Assembly: GCA_965112735.1 (NCBI GenBank)
Contig: OZ218952.1
Location: forward strand, 4,588,001 to 4,652,000
Length of the DNA stretch: 64,000 nucleotides
Origin: Phaeosaccion multiseriatum
Lineage: Eukaryota > Ochrophyta, other classes
Direction of reading: 5' to 3'
Position 1 is the first letter of the stretch, and every line of letters starts with the position of its first letter. Below the pieces are notes generated by a model. That model did no database searches. It was not told the DNA's origin and saw nothing but the letters and a program-made list of their open reading frames with translations. The position numbers and the translations under genes are program-made. Positions 33,167-44,531 of this stretch are shown here, piece after piece.

Positions 33167-33282
33167 GATTCCTCCTCGGCGAAAGGCAGTGCCTTCACCT
33201 GGGGCTGGCCGCACTCGCTGCCTCCTCTCCTCAATCCCCTTCTCTTCTTCCCGCCTCTGCTCCATTCTTCTCGCTTCTGCAT
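32645..33282 (-). CDS. Probable upstream exon of the NF-YA-like gene, frame ambiguous
   Basis: Two overlapping minus-strand frames stay open here. Frame 1 (ATG 33265) ends HYGQPHVERSQLLH at a donor CAT|GTGCGT (32644) in the phase required by the NF-YA exon at 32375; it reads the CTG array as poly-Ala. Frame 2 (ATG 33282) reads the same array as poly-Gln, including MQMTQQTQ and QLVIQQR, which fits an NF-YA activation domain, but its phase does not match. Both have high GC at third positions. A frame change inside the repeat would reconcile them. Linkage to NF-YA is by position, strand and splice signals only. Confidence 0.4.
32937..33001. repeat. (CTG)n array
   Basis: A long CTG run with one TTG interruption, preceded at once by the dispersed motif A (32921-32940). 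A second CTG run of about 12 units lies at 33129-33166. Confidence 0.85.
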
Positions 33283-33838
33283 CAGTCCCGGGCAGCCACC
33301 CTCCTCACGCGTCCATGTCGTCGGTATCGCGTTCTGCGGACATTTGCGTCTGTGCTCTGACCTGGGAAGCCTTTGTGGGATCTGCAGCGGCGGCCGCTGG
33401 CTTGGCCCACCACTGCCCTCCGCAGGGGAGTCTCGCCAACAATTTTTCCTGCAGAAGATGCGGCCAGCAGTGGGATGTGTCTAGGCTGCCGCGCAATGGA
33501 GGGTGTGCGGTTTGATTCCTTTCCAAAAGGATCTTTGGCCCCCGTGCTCAAGCGCAGAAGATAGAATGTGATGGATGGGGAGGGGAGAGGGGAGAGGAGG
33601 TGAGCAGGCCTCTGACATGGCCATCTGCCATGCGTAACGGCCGTGGAAGAGCAATTCGAACGCCGTCGGAATCGTTCTATCCAAAATCTGCAAAATCTCG
33701 GAAACGGGAGATCAACGGGAACTGAAACTAAATTCGATGTCCTCGACTTTGGCTGCTCCGCCTCTTGTTCAGCCTCTCGCCCCTCAAAAACGAGTCCTCT
33801 CCTCTTCTCTCTCCCCTCACTACACAAACAGCAACAGT
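33283..33838. promoter_or_regulatory. Divergent upstream region, NF-YA-like/YbaB genes
   Basis: 556 bp with both promoters. The proximal YbaB side (33720-33838) is CT-rich, ending in ACACAAACAGCAACAGT before the ATG. No CCAAT box is evident within the last 100 bp. Confidence 0.45.
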
Positions 33839-35100
33839 ATGAAGCTCACTTGCGCTGCTATGGTCACACTGGTGGGCTCGGCTTCTGGCTTTGCCTTCCT
33901 CCCCACGCCGAGCACAGTCCTGCGGCCGGCAGCGGGGCCACACACAAGACCAACGACGGCAGGAGCCAGCCGCGTGCAGGTAGGCCTCTAGGGTGCCTTG
34001 TGCTCGTTTTTGTGCTGCTGTAGAAGTGGGAGAGGCAGGAGCAGGAGCGGGGGGGTCTGTTTGGATCTGCGCGTCTCGTGGCTAAAGGAGGAAGGGCCCT
34101 CGCACACATTTGGCATTGCATGAGTCACCCCCCTTGTCAGCCAGCAGCCCTTTCCAAGCAAGCAAAACCCTCCTGGGGCTTTTCGCTGCTCGCTAACTAT
34201 GCTGCAATCTGTGCACCGCGCTTGCAGACGCTCGATTGACGACAGGGCAGTGAAAAGGGGGCCTGGGCCGCGGGTGAAGAGAGACGTTGACAAGTGTTGT
34301 TGTGCAGTCAGTCGGTCGTCTCCTTTTTTTCTACCAAATTCACCCCTTATCTTTTGCACCAATTTCCCTCGTGCCCCGCCTTTGTTGTCGGTCCGGCATC
34401 GGCAGCCATGCATGCTCTTCGGTGGAGGAGGCAAGGGCGATGACAAGGCCGGGGGAGGAGGCATGAACATGGGCAACATGATGGACAGCCTCAAGAAGGC
34501 CAATGAGATTGGCGCCAAGACTAAGGCCCTGCAGGGCGAGCTCGAGGTCATGACCATCGATGCGTCTAGTGCGGTGAGTGGGTGGTGCGTAGGGAAGCCT
34601 GCACCGCACCTGCAGTCTGGTCTGCAAAAGTAGTTGGGAATCGCTACCCCAAGCCGAGAAGGAAGGGGTTTCGATTATCCACTGCCCTCAATTTTTCTTT
34701 CGGGCAGCACAAGTTCGAACAAGCACACAGAGTGCGTGCCAAGCAGTAGAAAGTTCCCCCCCACGGTGTCGTGTGGGCCAGGCCACTTCACTTACCCCTT
34801 CCCTCCCTCCCTCCCTCCCTCCCTCCCTCCCTCCCTCCCTCTCTCCCCAACCCATCCCCTGTCTTCCTCTCTCTGCAGGACGGCCGGGTGAAGGCCACCG
34901 TGACGGGGCAGCAGATGCCCTGCGGGTGCGTGATCGATCCATCCCTCATGGAGGAGGGGCCCGAGGCGGTGCAGGCGGCGGTTGTCGAGGCCATGGCCAA
35001 CGCACACAAGGAGAGTCTGGTGCAAATGAGCAAGAAGCTGTCGGAGCTGTATCAGGACATGGGATTGCCTATGGGAGCCATGGGTGGCATGGGCAAGTAA
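33839..35100 (+). CDS. Plastid YbaB/EbfC-family nucleoid-associated protein
   Basis: Exons 33839-33979, 34406-34573, 34879-35100 join in phase 0 to 176 aa. YbaB/EbfC proteins are small DNA-binding dimers of bacteria and plastids that coat nucleoids. The core spans about residues 62-176: a helix NMMDSLKKANEIGAKTKALQ, a strand region DGRVKATVTGQQ, the Asp-Pro turn CVIDPSLM, then the long helix AVQAAVVEAMANAHKES. The N-terminus MKLTCAAMVTLVGSASG|FAF is a textbook signal plus plastid cleavage site. A Met/Gly-rich tail (MGAMGGMGK) is common in the family. Length fits a ~110-aa bacterial core plus transit peptide. It is adjacent to and divergent from the NF-YA-like gene. Confidence 0.9.
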
Positions 35101-35827
35101 AGTGGTCGAGAGGAGATGAGCACGAGGAGTAGAGGAGGAGGAGGACGAGGAGGAGGAGGAGGAGGAGGAGGACGAGGAGGAGGAGGAGGAGGAGGAGTCT
35201 TTGGCTTGAGGAGCGATGCATGGAGTGGAGTATTTCCCCCTCCGACTGTAGAGCTTTTGAAGAGCAGATCATAATAGAGCTTTGTAGAGCATATCAGATG
35301 GAAGGAAGGAGAGGGGCGCGCCCAGTCAAGCGGCGAGAACGAGAGCGAGAGGGAGGTGAAAGAGCTCTCTCAGTTCCCTCCCCTGTTTACCCCGTGGGGT
35401 GAGGAGGGGAGGAGAGAGAGAGGCGGGGCTTCAGATGTTCACTGCGCGGAGAGAGACGCAGGAACGACAAGCGACAAAGTGCTTTGGGGAAGACTGCAAT
35501 GGTAATAACATAAAAAAACCTGTAATATTTACACCCTCTTTTTTTTCTTCCTCCTCCTACCACTGTGAACCAACTGCTGCTGTTGCGCGGCTGCTCCTGT
35601 TGCTGCTGCGGTTCAGCAGTACAACACGACGCAGTTCCTCTCCCTCCCTCTCCTCCCTGTCCTCCTTATGTCCTCATCCCGCTGTGGTGCACCCTCTCTC
35701 CTCCTCCTCCTCCTCCTCCTCCGCCTCCTCCCCTCCCTCCCCCCCCCACCCCCCCTCCTCATCTCCTCATCCCTCACCCCCACTGCGGTGGATACGCGGT
35801 GGTACTGCTTCAGTACTTGGTGTCAGC
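35101..35827. other. Convergent intergenic region, YbaB/CDK
   Basis: Begins with a GAG/GACGAG repeat (35122-35195) just after the YbaB stop, followed by an AT-rich pocket around 35505-35545 and a CTC-repeat run at 35697-35722. A partial motif A (CCAACTGCTGCTG) is at 35570. No gene is seen. Confidence 0.6.
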
Positions 35828-37933
35828 TCACGGAAAAGGGCTCTTGTCAAAGTCGTCGAAGTATGGGTGCCCAAGAGAGCGCTTTGCTGATAAGCGGTCC
35901 TTAGGATCGTACGTAAGGAGCTTCTCCAGCAAGCGAATGCCGTACTCGTCCAGGCCCTGCAACACAAGTGGGGAGGGTCAAGGGCAGTGGTCAGGGCCAG
36001 GGTCAGAGCCAGAGTCAGTCAGGTTCAGGGTCTCTAAAATCTTTACCACTTTTTCTCTCTCCATCCCCCCCTCTTTTTCTTGCGTCTCTGACTGACCTTG
36101 CAGAGGTTGTTGAGGCTGAGCCTTGGCCACACAGGGAAGGCGGGATTCCAATCCTGCAGGGACGTCACTCGTGGCCACGACTGCTCCGTGGGGGTGCCCA
36201 GGATTCTGTAGGGCGGAGAGGAGAGGAGAGGAGAGGAGGGGAGAGGAGGGAGGGAGGGAGGGAGGGAGGGAGGGAGGGAGGGGAAGAGGGTGGGGGGGCG
36301 AGGAGGAGTTAAGGGGCGGAAGGGTGATTCATACATCAAAGCGTCCGCGATCAAACTACACACACATGGCCCAAGGGCCACTATTCTTCCACCACACTGC
36401 CTGCACTCACTGGAATATTTTGAAAATCTCATCAATCTCCGAGTCTCCGGGAAAGAGCGGTCTCTTTGTCACGAGCTCTACAAAGATGGTGCCCACGGCC
36501 CAGATGTCAATGGGAGGCGCGTAGGCCTGAATGCCCAACAGAATCTCGGGGGCCCTGTACCACAGAGTCACCACTTCGTGAGTGAGTGGTCGGATTGGGG
36601 GGCCGAAGGAGCGAGCGAGGCCAAAGTCCGCAAGTTTTAGCACTCCCTGCTTGCTCACGAGTAGGTTTTGCGGTTTCAGGTCTCGGTGCAGGACCCCTCT
36701 TGAGTGGCAAAACTCGAGGCCTAGCAACATTTGGTACATGAACGACTGGAGAGGAGGAGGGGAGGAGAGGGGAAGGGACGGATGAGGGAGGGATGAAGGG
36801 CAGGGAAGGAGGGAGGAAGGGACGAAGATAAAAAGCGAGAGACTCCGCAGCATCTCCCTCCCCTCCTATCACCATAACACACACAACCCCTGACACGTGC
36901 ACAGCCAGGTCAAGAGAAGGCATGCGAATAGAGGTCGATAAAGAGGTCAATAAAGAGGTTAGTATGTACAGCAGCAATCACACGGACATGCACACCTTAA
37001 TAGTTTGTTGGGGAAGCATCCCCTTGACCGACTCCATGTACTTTTTCAAGTCCCGATCTACAAATTCGAAGATGAGATACAGCTTCCCGTCCGCCTGGTG
37101 GCGAAGAGAGGAAGGAGGAGGAGGGGTGAGGGAAGGGGAAGGGGAGGGGAGGAGTGTGGGTGAGTTGAATGAGTGAGGAAGAGAGTGACTGGAGAGAGTG
37201 AGTGGCTGGGTGGGTGAGTGGGTGAGTGTGTGGGTGAGTGTGTGGGTGAGTGTGTGGGTGAGTGTGTGGGTGAGTGAGCGGGTGCGTGAGCGGGTGAGTG
37301 TGTGTGAGTGTGTGGGTGAGGGAGCGAGCGAGGGACGGAGTGAGTCGGTGAGTGAGCGCACCCTGCGCTATCTGGTACCTGAATGCAGTCCTTCAAGTGC
37401 ACGATATTGGGGTGCTCGAGCTCCCTCAAGAGAGAAATCTCTCTGAGCGCTGTGGAAGGGATGCCCTCATCTTCCACTTCTAGCCGTATCCGCTGCGGTA
37501 ACGAAGGCAGGGAGGGCGAGCGGCAGCAGGGCAAGATGAAATTACCCACAGAAATTCAGCGTCTTCCCTACCCGCCTCTTCCCAGAGAGGCTTTCTCTGC
37601 AACTTTTTCGTCATTTTTTTGTTGCATTCTCCTTCCCCCCCCTCCTTTTCTTTCCGATCTTCTCTACTACCGTCCTGCCCTTCTCTCCCCTCACCCTCTT
37701 CCTGATTCGGACTCCACTACTTTCGGGACCACCATCACTACAGCCACAGCTGCTCGCCAGCGTCATGCTGCAATTCCTTTCTGTGAGGACTTGTAACTTG
37801 TACTCCTCCCTTTGTCGCTCACCTTCAGTGCCACTATTTCATCCGTCTGTCTATCCTTCGCTTTGTACACAACTCCGTAAGTGCCCTCTCCAATGGACGC
37901 AGATCCCTTCTCCAGCTTCTGGTACCGATCCAT
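35828..37933 (-). CDS. Cyclin-dependent kinase with PSTALRE helix
   Basis: Six minus-strand exons: 37933-37823, 37492-37379, 37094-36996, 36745-36411, 36205-36097, 35956-35828, giving 298 aa, the classic CDK length. All catalytic elements are present: GEGTYG with inhibitory Thr18/Tyr19 pair, K37, cyclin-contact helix PSTALRE (49-55), HRDLKPQN with D130, DFG at 148-150, activation-loop T163 in [14 protein letters not shown]. It most resembles CDK1/CDKA cell-cycle kinases, which carry PSTAIRE; here Ile is Leu. Another oddity is four extra residues (GSAS) just before the glycine loop: [17 protein letters not shown]. The C-terminal GHPYFDDF is typical. It probably drives the cell cycle with a cyclin partner elsewhere in the genome. 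Confidence 0.95.
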
Positions 37934-38259
37934 GGCCCTCTACCCGCGCTTCCAGCGGAAGCAGGAGCCAAGCGGCGCCCCTCCCTCCCCCACTTCCCAC
38001 ACCCCTCCGCAGCAGCGCCCTCCTTCCGCTTCAGAGCACGGCGTTTCCGTCGAAGAGTTGACAAGACCGCCGCCGAGAGAAGTACACGGCCAATCTTCGC
38101 AGGTTGTTTTTTCTTACGCTTGTTTTTTGCTGCTCTACTCCTTCTCTCAACCCGTATTTCCGCTAGGTGGGCGGATCGATTGAATTTAAAAATCGGACAT
38201 GCCTGTATACCTTCAAATTTGGCGAGCGGTTGAATTACACCCCCCCCCCCCCGATCCAT
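37934..38259. promoter_or_regulatory. Divergent upstream region, CDK/WD40 genes
   Basis: 326 bp. The WD40-proximal part holds an AT-richer segment (TTGAATTTAAAAATC at 38179-38193) and a run of 12 C at 38241-38252 immediately before the ATG context. Confidence 0.45.
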
Positions 38260-39716
38260 ATGGAGGAGCCGACTTCACCTTTGTCGGTGGCCTCGTGCCC
38301 AGACTCGAGAAGAGGGCTGGCCATGAAGCTGACCATGGACGAGCGGGTCTTGCGGGAGGGAGACCGCAGGAGCCAGCCGCTCGGAGGAGGAGGAGGAGGA
38401 GCTGACGAGGCCTTGGAGGTCACGTCTCTCTTCACGCCCTCTCTCTCCGCGGCTGGATTCCACCCGGCCTACAATCAGTACACTCGCCAAGACCCAGCAG
38501 ACCACTTCAGCGACCTCCAGTCTCGAGGGGAGCTTCCCTTCCACGAGCGACTGTACCGGAATGCGGAGGAGAAGAGGGCTCGGCTGGCCAGATTGGGGCG
38601 GGAGTTCGACAACAGTCTCAGCTTCCAGCCCACACTGAGCAGCTCGCCATCGCTGCGAAATAAAGCGTGAGTACCCACGCAAATCGTTGTTTTACCACCC
38701 TCCTCTTCTACCAGCCCACCCCTTCTGTCTGACCCTCCCCTCCTCGCATTCCTTCCTCTTCTCAGACGCTCACGGATGGTGAAGAGGCATCTGATGAAGA
38801 CGTGCCAGCTTGAGCAATTCAATCGCACCCGCCAAGAGGAGCGGATGGAGGAAAGAGGTGGTGGACGAGGAGGGAGACGCAGCTTAGCTTCGCCCTCGTC
38901 AAGCCCCCACAGAAGGACATGGGTTCCTGCTCCTGCTGCTCCTCCAGCTGCTGTGCGAATGATCAGCACACCCACTAGAACTGCGCATGGCAGCGGGAGT
39001 GACAGGTGTAAGCGGGAAGAAAACAATCATGCACCGAGGCAGCAGACTATGCACAGTAGCAGAGGGGGGCGCGAGGAGCAAGAGGCTGTCGACGAAAGGG
39101 GTTTCGAGTCTGAAGAGCCCGCCAAAGTTGAAACCGAAGGGCGGGAGGATCATGGGGGAGATCAGCAGCAGGTTGTCGCGATGCTTAAGGACGGGGAAAG
39201 AGGAGGAGCGCAAGTGTCTTTGGAGCAGCAAGGGCCTTCTGCACGTGTCATCGACGACGTAGGGGGGAGACTGAGCGAGGCCCAGGAGGGCGAGCTTACG
39301 ATTCTCAGGCTTCAGCGCCTTCGACAACAGCTCAGGAGAAGGAATGCGGATAGTGCGGCAGCTGCTGAGGCGGTGGGCAGCAGGAGTGACGGTGCCTCAG
39401 CAGCAGGTATAGTACAGCCTTCCGTGTCAAGGTCAGGCTCCTCAGACTTCATGGAGCGGGAGCTTCCTAGCACGAGCGATTGCGTCGATTTCCGGGGGGA
39501 TGTGGTTGCTGTGACCGGTAGCAGCTGCGCACCACCACAGAGGCCAGACAGGCTTGAGCAGGAGCCACCGCCTGAGCCGTCTGAGGAGCCGTCCGAGGAG
39601 TCTGAACCAAGTGGTGCTCTTCTGATTCAGACCGATACGGCGTTGCGGGGGGAGTTGAACGACGAGAACGATGATGGTCGGCGCGAAGAGTTAGACACTG
39701 CGGAAGGGGGCGCGGT

Positions 39717-39750
<34 letters not shown>

Positions 39751-41445
39751 GAGGAGGAGGAGGAGGAGGAGGAGGAGGAGGAGGAGGAGGAGTATGAGGA
39801 GTGCCAGGAGGAGGAATTCGAGGAGCAGGGGGAACAGGAGGACAAGGAGGAGGTAGAGGAGGAGGGGGACTGCAAGATGAGTGAATTTGATCAAGAGGAG
39901 GAGGAGAGTGAGGAGGGCGCCGCTACTGACACATGGGGGAGAAGCTCACCGAGGGCGATGCCCTCTCCGTTTACCACCACCAACCCTTACAAGAGGAAGG
40001 GCTTGCTCCAGGTGCGGTACGACGGATGGATGTGCTCCCCTTTCCAGCCAGCCCTCTCGCGCTCTCGCTGTCTCGCTCTGTTTCTTGCCCTGACTCTCCC
40101 TCTCCCTCTCGCGCTCTCGCTGCCTCGCTCTGTTTCTTGCCCTGACTCTCCCTCTCCCTCTCCCTCTCGCTGTCTCGCTCTGTTTCTTGCCCTGACTCTC
40201 CCTCTCCCTCTCCCTCTCGCTCTCGCTCTCCCTGTCTCTCTCGCACACTCTTCGTCTCGTTGCCTCCTCAGCTCCGCGACGGCATCAGTGTGAATGAGCC
40301 TTCCTCCAGTGAGCTGGAAAAGACTCTGGGGGCCGTCATCATGGGTGTGGGAGAGAAGAAGCTCCTGTCTTCCCCCGTGTGTGCCCCCCCCGCCGAGCTA
40401 ATGGCGACGCTCCTCCACACACAAGGTGCCCAAACCACCACCTCCTGTACCTCCCCCACCAGGAGCCGTCAAAGTGGTGGGGCGGCTCTGAATTTGAATG
40501 TGAGCAGCACCTCCCCCCCTCCTCCTCCTTCTTCTTCTTCTTCTTCGGTGAAGGAGCATTGGATTCATCCCCCCGGCTTGGCTTCCCCGGAGAGGGGAGG
40601 CGGCAGCAGGGATGACATGAAGAGGGGTGGAGGGGGGGGAGGGGAAGACGACCTCGACTACGCCTATAAACTGGACCCACGCTACCGCGACATGTTCGAG
40701 ATTTCAACTCGACAAGTTGGGGTGGGCGGAGGAGGAGGAGGAGGAGGAGGAGAAGGGATGTTTGTCCCGAAGGAGGGGGATTTGGGAGGGGCCCTTGGGG
40801 TCAGGGACGTTGGTGCCACGGGCATGGGAGTGGGAGAGAGGGAGGAGGAGAAGGACGCGTGCACATTGAGGGGTTTTGTACAGAGGCAACAGGAGCGCAA
40901 GGAGGAGAGGACTCGGCGGCAGAGCAAATGGCAGGAGCAGCAGCAGCAGCAGGTGGTGATACAGCAGCAGGAGCAGCAAGTGGTGACACAGCAACAGCAG
41001 CAGCAGTTGGTAATACAGCAGCAGAGGGAGCTGCTGCAACAGCAGCAGCAGTTGCTGATACAGCAGCAGAGGGAGCAGAGGGAGCAGAGGGAGCAACAGT
41101 TGGTGATACAGCAGCAGCAGCAGCAGCAGCAGAGGGAGCTGCAGCAATGCCATGCCATCCTATCTGCTCAGGACGTCGTGAATGACGTGTATGCACAAGT
41201 GGAGAGGGAGGTGAAGGGGCTGAGAGGAGGCACGGGAAGGTCCGGAGGTGAGAGGAATGGGGCCTCGCTCCGCGCTTTGCCCGGAGACGGCGAAGGCGGA
41301 AACGACGGGTGTAACGCCAATAACGCAGCCGTAGCGGGCTGTGCTCAAGAGGAGGAGGAGAGGGGGGGAGGGTTAGGCCACGCTTGTCCCGACCATGCTA
41401 GAGGCGTATGGACACATGGAGGAGAGGAGGACACTGGTGGGGGCC

Positions 41446-41484
<39 letters not shown>

Positions 41485-43708
41485 TCAGGGGTGCTGCGAG
41501 AGTGCTGTGCATGGCCTTCTCAGAGGATGAAACGCTGCTGCTGACGGGGGCGGCAGATGGGGTCATCAGGGCCTGGGGTCAGGACGCAGCAACGAAAGGG
41601 GCAGGGAGGGGCACTTGGTCGAACAGCAGCAGCGACAGGGCTACAGATGGCAGCAGCAGTAGTGGCAGCAGTAGTAGGGAAAGGAAGCGAGGCTGTACAT
41701 GGAGCGCACGGCACGAAGGGGCGGTGTGGAGCCTGCTCGTGGTGGGCGACACGCTGCTCAGCGGCTCTGCGGATGGTACCGTTTGCTTTTGGGACTTGAG
41801 CAAGGGTGGCGGCGAACAGAATGAGAGCAGCAGGAGGAGGAGGAGGAGGAGGAGAGAGACGAAGGTTGGTGACGGTGAGAGAGTGGCAGAGAGCAGTGGC
41901 GGCGCGCAGGACCAGGAGCGGAGGGCGCAGCAGCAGCAGGACGAGGAGGAGGAAGAGCCCCCACTGAGAGAGAGTCTTCAGGTACGTTGCTCAGAGAGCT
42001 GGAAGGGAAGTGGAGCTGTGGAGCCGCGAGAGGGCGTGGCGCGTTGGGCATACCCGTTGGGCAGGGCTCACAGTTGCCAATGCTGACGCTCCACATACGT
42101 GCTCCTCCTCTACTCCCTCCTCACGGAGGGGAGCTGTCCGCGCCTTAATTCCCCCCTGGACTCCCTCTCTCTCTCCCTTCCTCCCTCGCCTCCCCCCCTC
42201 CCTCCCTCCCTCCCTCCCCTGCAGACGTGGGAGGTGGGCTCAGCCATCCGTAGCGTGGCAGTGTGCAATGGTGTGGTAGTGGCGGCGACTGCGGAAGCCT
42301 CTCTACCCATGCTAGATCTGCGGACAGGGCAGCCCTGCGGTCGATTGGAGGGGCATTTGCTCGCCGCCACGGCCCTTGCAGTCGTCCCGGGGGGAGCACG
42401 TGTGCTTTCGGGTACGTTACGTGCAAAGGCGTTTGGCACTGCCTACACAGAGAATAGGGAGGGGCTGTATTGTGCGCTGTGTGTGCGTGCGTGTGTGTGT
42501 GTGTGTATGTGTGTGAAGGTGTGTGTATGCCATGGCTGGCCTCTAGTGCCCACCTTCCCCAGGGGGGGTGCGAGGATCGCACCGCGCGTCCTGGCACTCA
42601 CTCCTGGCGGTGAACCAGTTGAACCAGCGCTACTGCTCCTGCTACTCCCTCTGCTACTGCCACCACTGCTTGTACCCTGGTACAGCCACGCTTTGCGTAC
42701 TTTGAATCGGTCTTTCGCTCTGTCCGTCCCGAGTCAGGCTCTCACGATACGTGCATACGAGTGTGGCGCACCGTAGACAGGGTGTGCGAAGCGGTGCTGG
42801 AGGGGCATGAGGGCACCATCGGGGACATGGCGGTGTTGCTCCTGCAAGCCTCGAGAGGAGGAGGAGGAGGAGGTGTGTGCATCGTCTCTTGCGCAGCGGA
42901 CAAGAGCATTCGGCTGTGGACAGAGCAAGCGCCGCTGGTGCCGGTGGGGCGGGGCGAGCAAGGTGGGGCGCAGCGACAAGGCGAGCAAGTCGGCACGTGG
43001 ATGTGCATACAGTGCATCTCCCACGCCCATGAACATGCCATTTGGTGCTTGTCCACCCTCCGCGGAGGGGCTTCTGCTACCTCACGTGTTGGTGATCCAG
43101 GAGGTGCCCGTGGGGGTGCAGTCGGCGGCCAGGGAGGAGGAGGAGGAGGAGGAGGGATCCTGGTGGCCAGCGGGGGAGCGGATGAGGCAGTCGCAGTGTG
43201 GCAGCTGTGCGTGTGGGGCGGCGGCGCTGGCCCGAGTGGCGATGCCACGGTTCTGTGTGGGGGTGCAGCAGGCGAGAGAGTGTCACGCGGAGGAGGAGGA
43301 GGAGGAGGAGAGGAGGGCGATTGTCTCGTTCGAGCAAGCGGCACCGCACAAGAAAGTAGCCCTCCCGCTCAGGCTTGCCACAGGCCATGGCAGGGGGGGA
43401 GGGAACAGGAGGGGGCGTGTGTGCAGCCCTACCTCGTGGAGCTGGGCAGGGTGAGGCGGCTGGGGGGCGGAGTCGTGGGTGCGTTAGCGATGATACGGGG
43501 AGGCGGGGAGGGCGAGGGCGAGGGTGAGGGTGAGGAGGGGGACGGCTGGGGCGAGCTGTACGCAGGAGGTGACAGGGGAGGCAGCCCGCAGCGCCTCCTC
43601 GAGCTCAGTGAGCTGCTTCTGCTGGGAGGGGAGGGGGGGGCACGAGCAGCCCAGTCAGCCCACCAGAGTCATCGCCCACCTCCCTCACTTAGAGGGGCGA
43701 TGTTGTAA
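38260..43708 (+). CDS. Large WD40-repeat protein with low-complexity N-terminal half
   Basis: Exons 38260-38666, 38766-40011, 40272-41981, 42225-42411, 42738-43708, phase-consistent (1506 aa). The C-terminal third holds a WD40 propeller: LLLTGAADGVIRAWG, DTLLSGSADGTVCFWD, DTCIRVWRTVD, VCIVSCAADKSIRLW and LVASGGADEAVAVWQ, separated by Gly- or Ser-rich inserts. The N-terminus contains ELPFHERLYRNAEEKRARL, a short basic helix seen in many stramenopile proteins. Between them lie Glu-, Gln- and Asp-rich tracts (13 Asp from a GAT run at 41446-41484) and five motif-A-like QLVIQ segments. WD40 proteins act as scaffolds; this one has no recognisable partner domain, so its role is unknown. Reading through the 40012 donor gives a longer but LSLPR-repetitive frame, which I treat as intron. 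Confidence 0.72.
41446..41484. repeat. (GAT)13 microsatellite, poly-Asp of the WD40 protein
   Basis: An uninterrupted GAT run encoding Asp, immediately before the first WD40 blade. Confidence 0.9.
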
Positions 43709-44531
43709 GTCAATGATGGAACGAGCGGAGTGGAGGCCATCGAGATACCTATTACCCCTTCTATTTATGCTGCCCGTCCTGTCGCTCTAGCCTGTTCCTT
43801 GTCGGTGTCCACTTTGATATCCCACTTTCGCACATATGGAGGTCCACATCGGGTGAAAGTCGACCTCGATACAAGAAAATCGAGACGAAAGTCGCCCTCC
43901 ACATCTGTTTCCTGTTTCCCTCTCCCTTCCAAACCGAAGCTACTGGCTGGCCAGACATGTCGATGAGCAGCCGAGCGGCGGTGGAATATGCACCATGGGT
44001 AGCTGCTGTGTCAGAGAGCCCTCCCTCCGGGCGGGCTGTTCTTTCAGGGCTGTGCAGTTTTTGAGAGAAAAAAAAAAAAAAAAAAAAACAATTGTCCCCC
44101 CCTGGGGAGATCCCACTTGAAACTCGCTTCAAGGCGTTGCTCACAAACAGACTTTATTTTTGTAAAAGGACCAACCCAACCCAAGTGAGTGGAGGGAGGA
44201 GGATACGTGAGGATGTGGACCGGAGTGGCAGCAGTAGCGGGACGAGCAGGGAGGAGGGAGGGAGGCAGGGAGAGGGAGGGAAAGGGAGGCAAATGGAGGG
44301 AAGATATGTTTTGTCAATTTTCGATCGGTAGCGCTCTCATCTCTTGCCCTTCTCCCCCCAACACTCGCGCGCGAGTGAAGGCAACAGAGGGAGGGAGGGG
44401 AAATAACGGAGGGAGGGGGAAAAGAGGAGGAAAAAGCAAGTATATCCTTTCTTTTTTTCTCTTTCTTGCTCCCTTTTCTCACGAACTCTGTCCCCTTTCT
44501 TCCGCTCCCCCCTCTCTCTCTCCCCGCAGTC
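43709..44531 (+). promoter_or_regulatory. VCP upstream region with candidate leader intron
   Basis: 823 bp between the WD40 stop and the VCP start. A stretch of about 19 A lies at 44070-44088. The sequence CCAA|GTGAGT at 44185 and the pyrimidine-rich CTCCCCGCAG ending at 44529 would form a 345-bp intron in the 5' leader, leaving TC before the ATG. Such a leader intron is an inference from splice consensus alone. Confidence 0.4.

Noticed and set aside
32645-33484. 279-codon plus-strand ORF with poly-Cys
   Set aside because: It is the antisense shadow of the CTG/CAG array; poly-Cys and the lack of any domain argue against coding.
40012-40293. Extension of WD40 exon 2 with LALFLALTLPLPL repeats
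   Set aside because: A good donor (CAG|GTGCGG) precedes it, a CT-rich tract and acceptor at 40271 follow, and the next exon continues in phase, so it is intronic.
44070-44088. Poly-A tail of a retroposed gene
   Set aside because: No coding sequence or target duplication lies upstream of the A run; it is probably a simple homopolymer.
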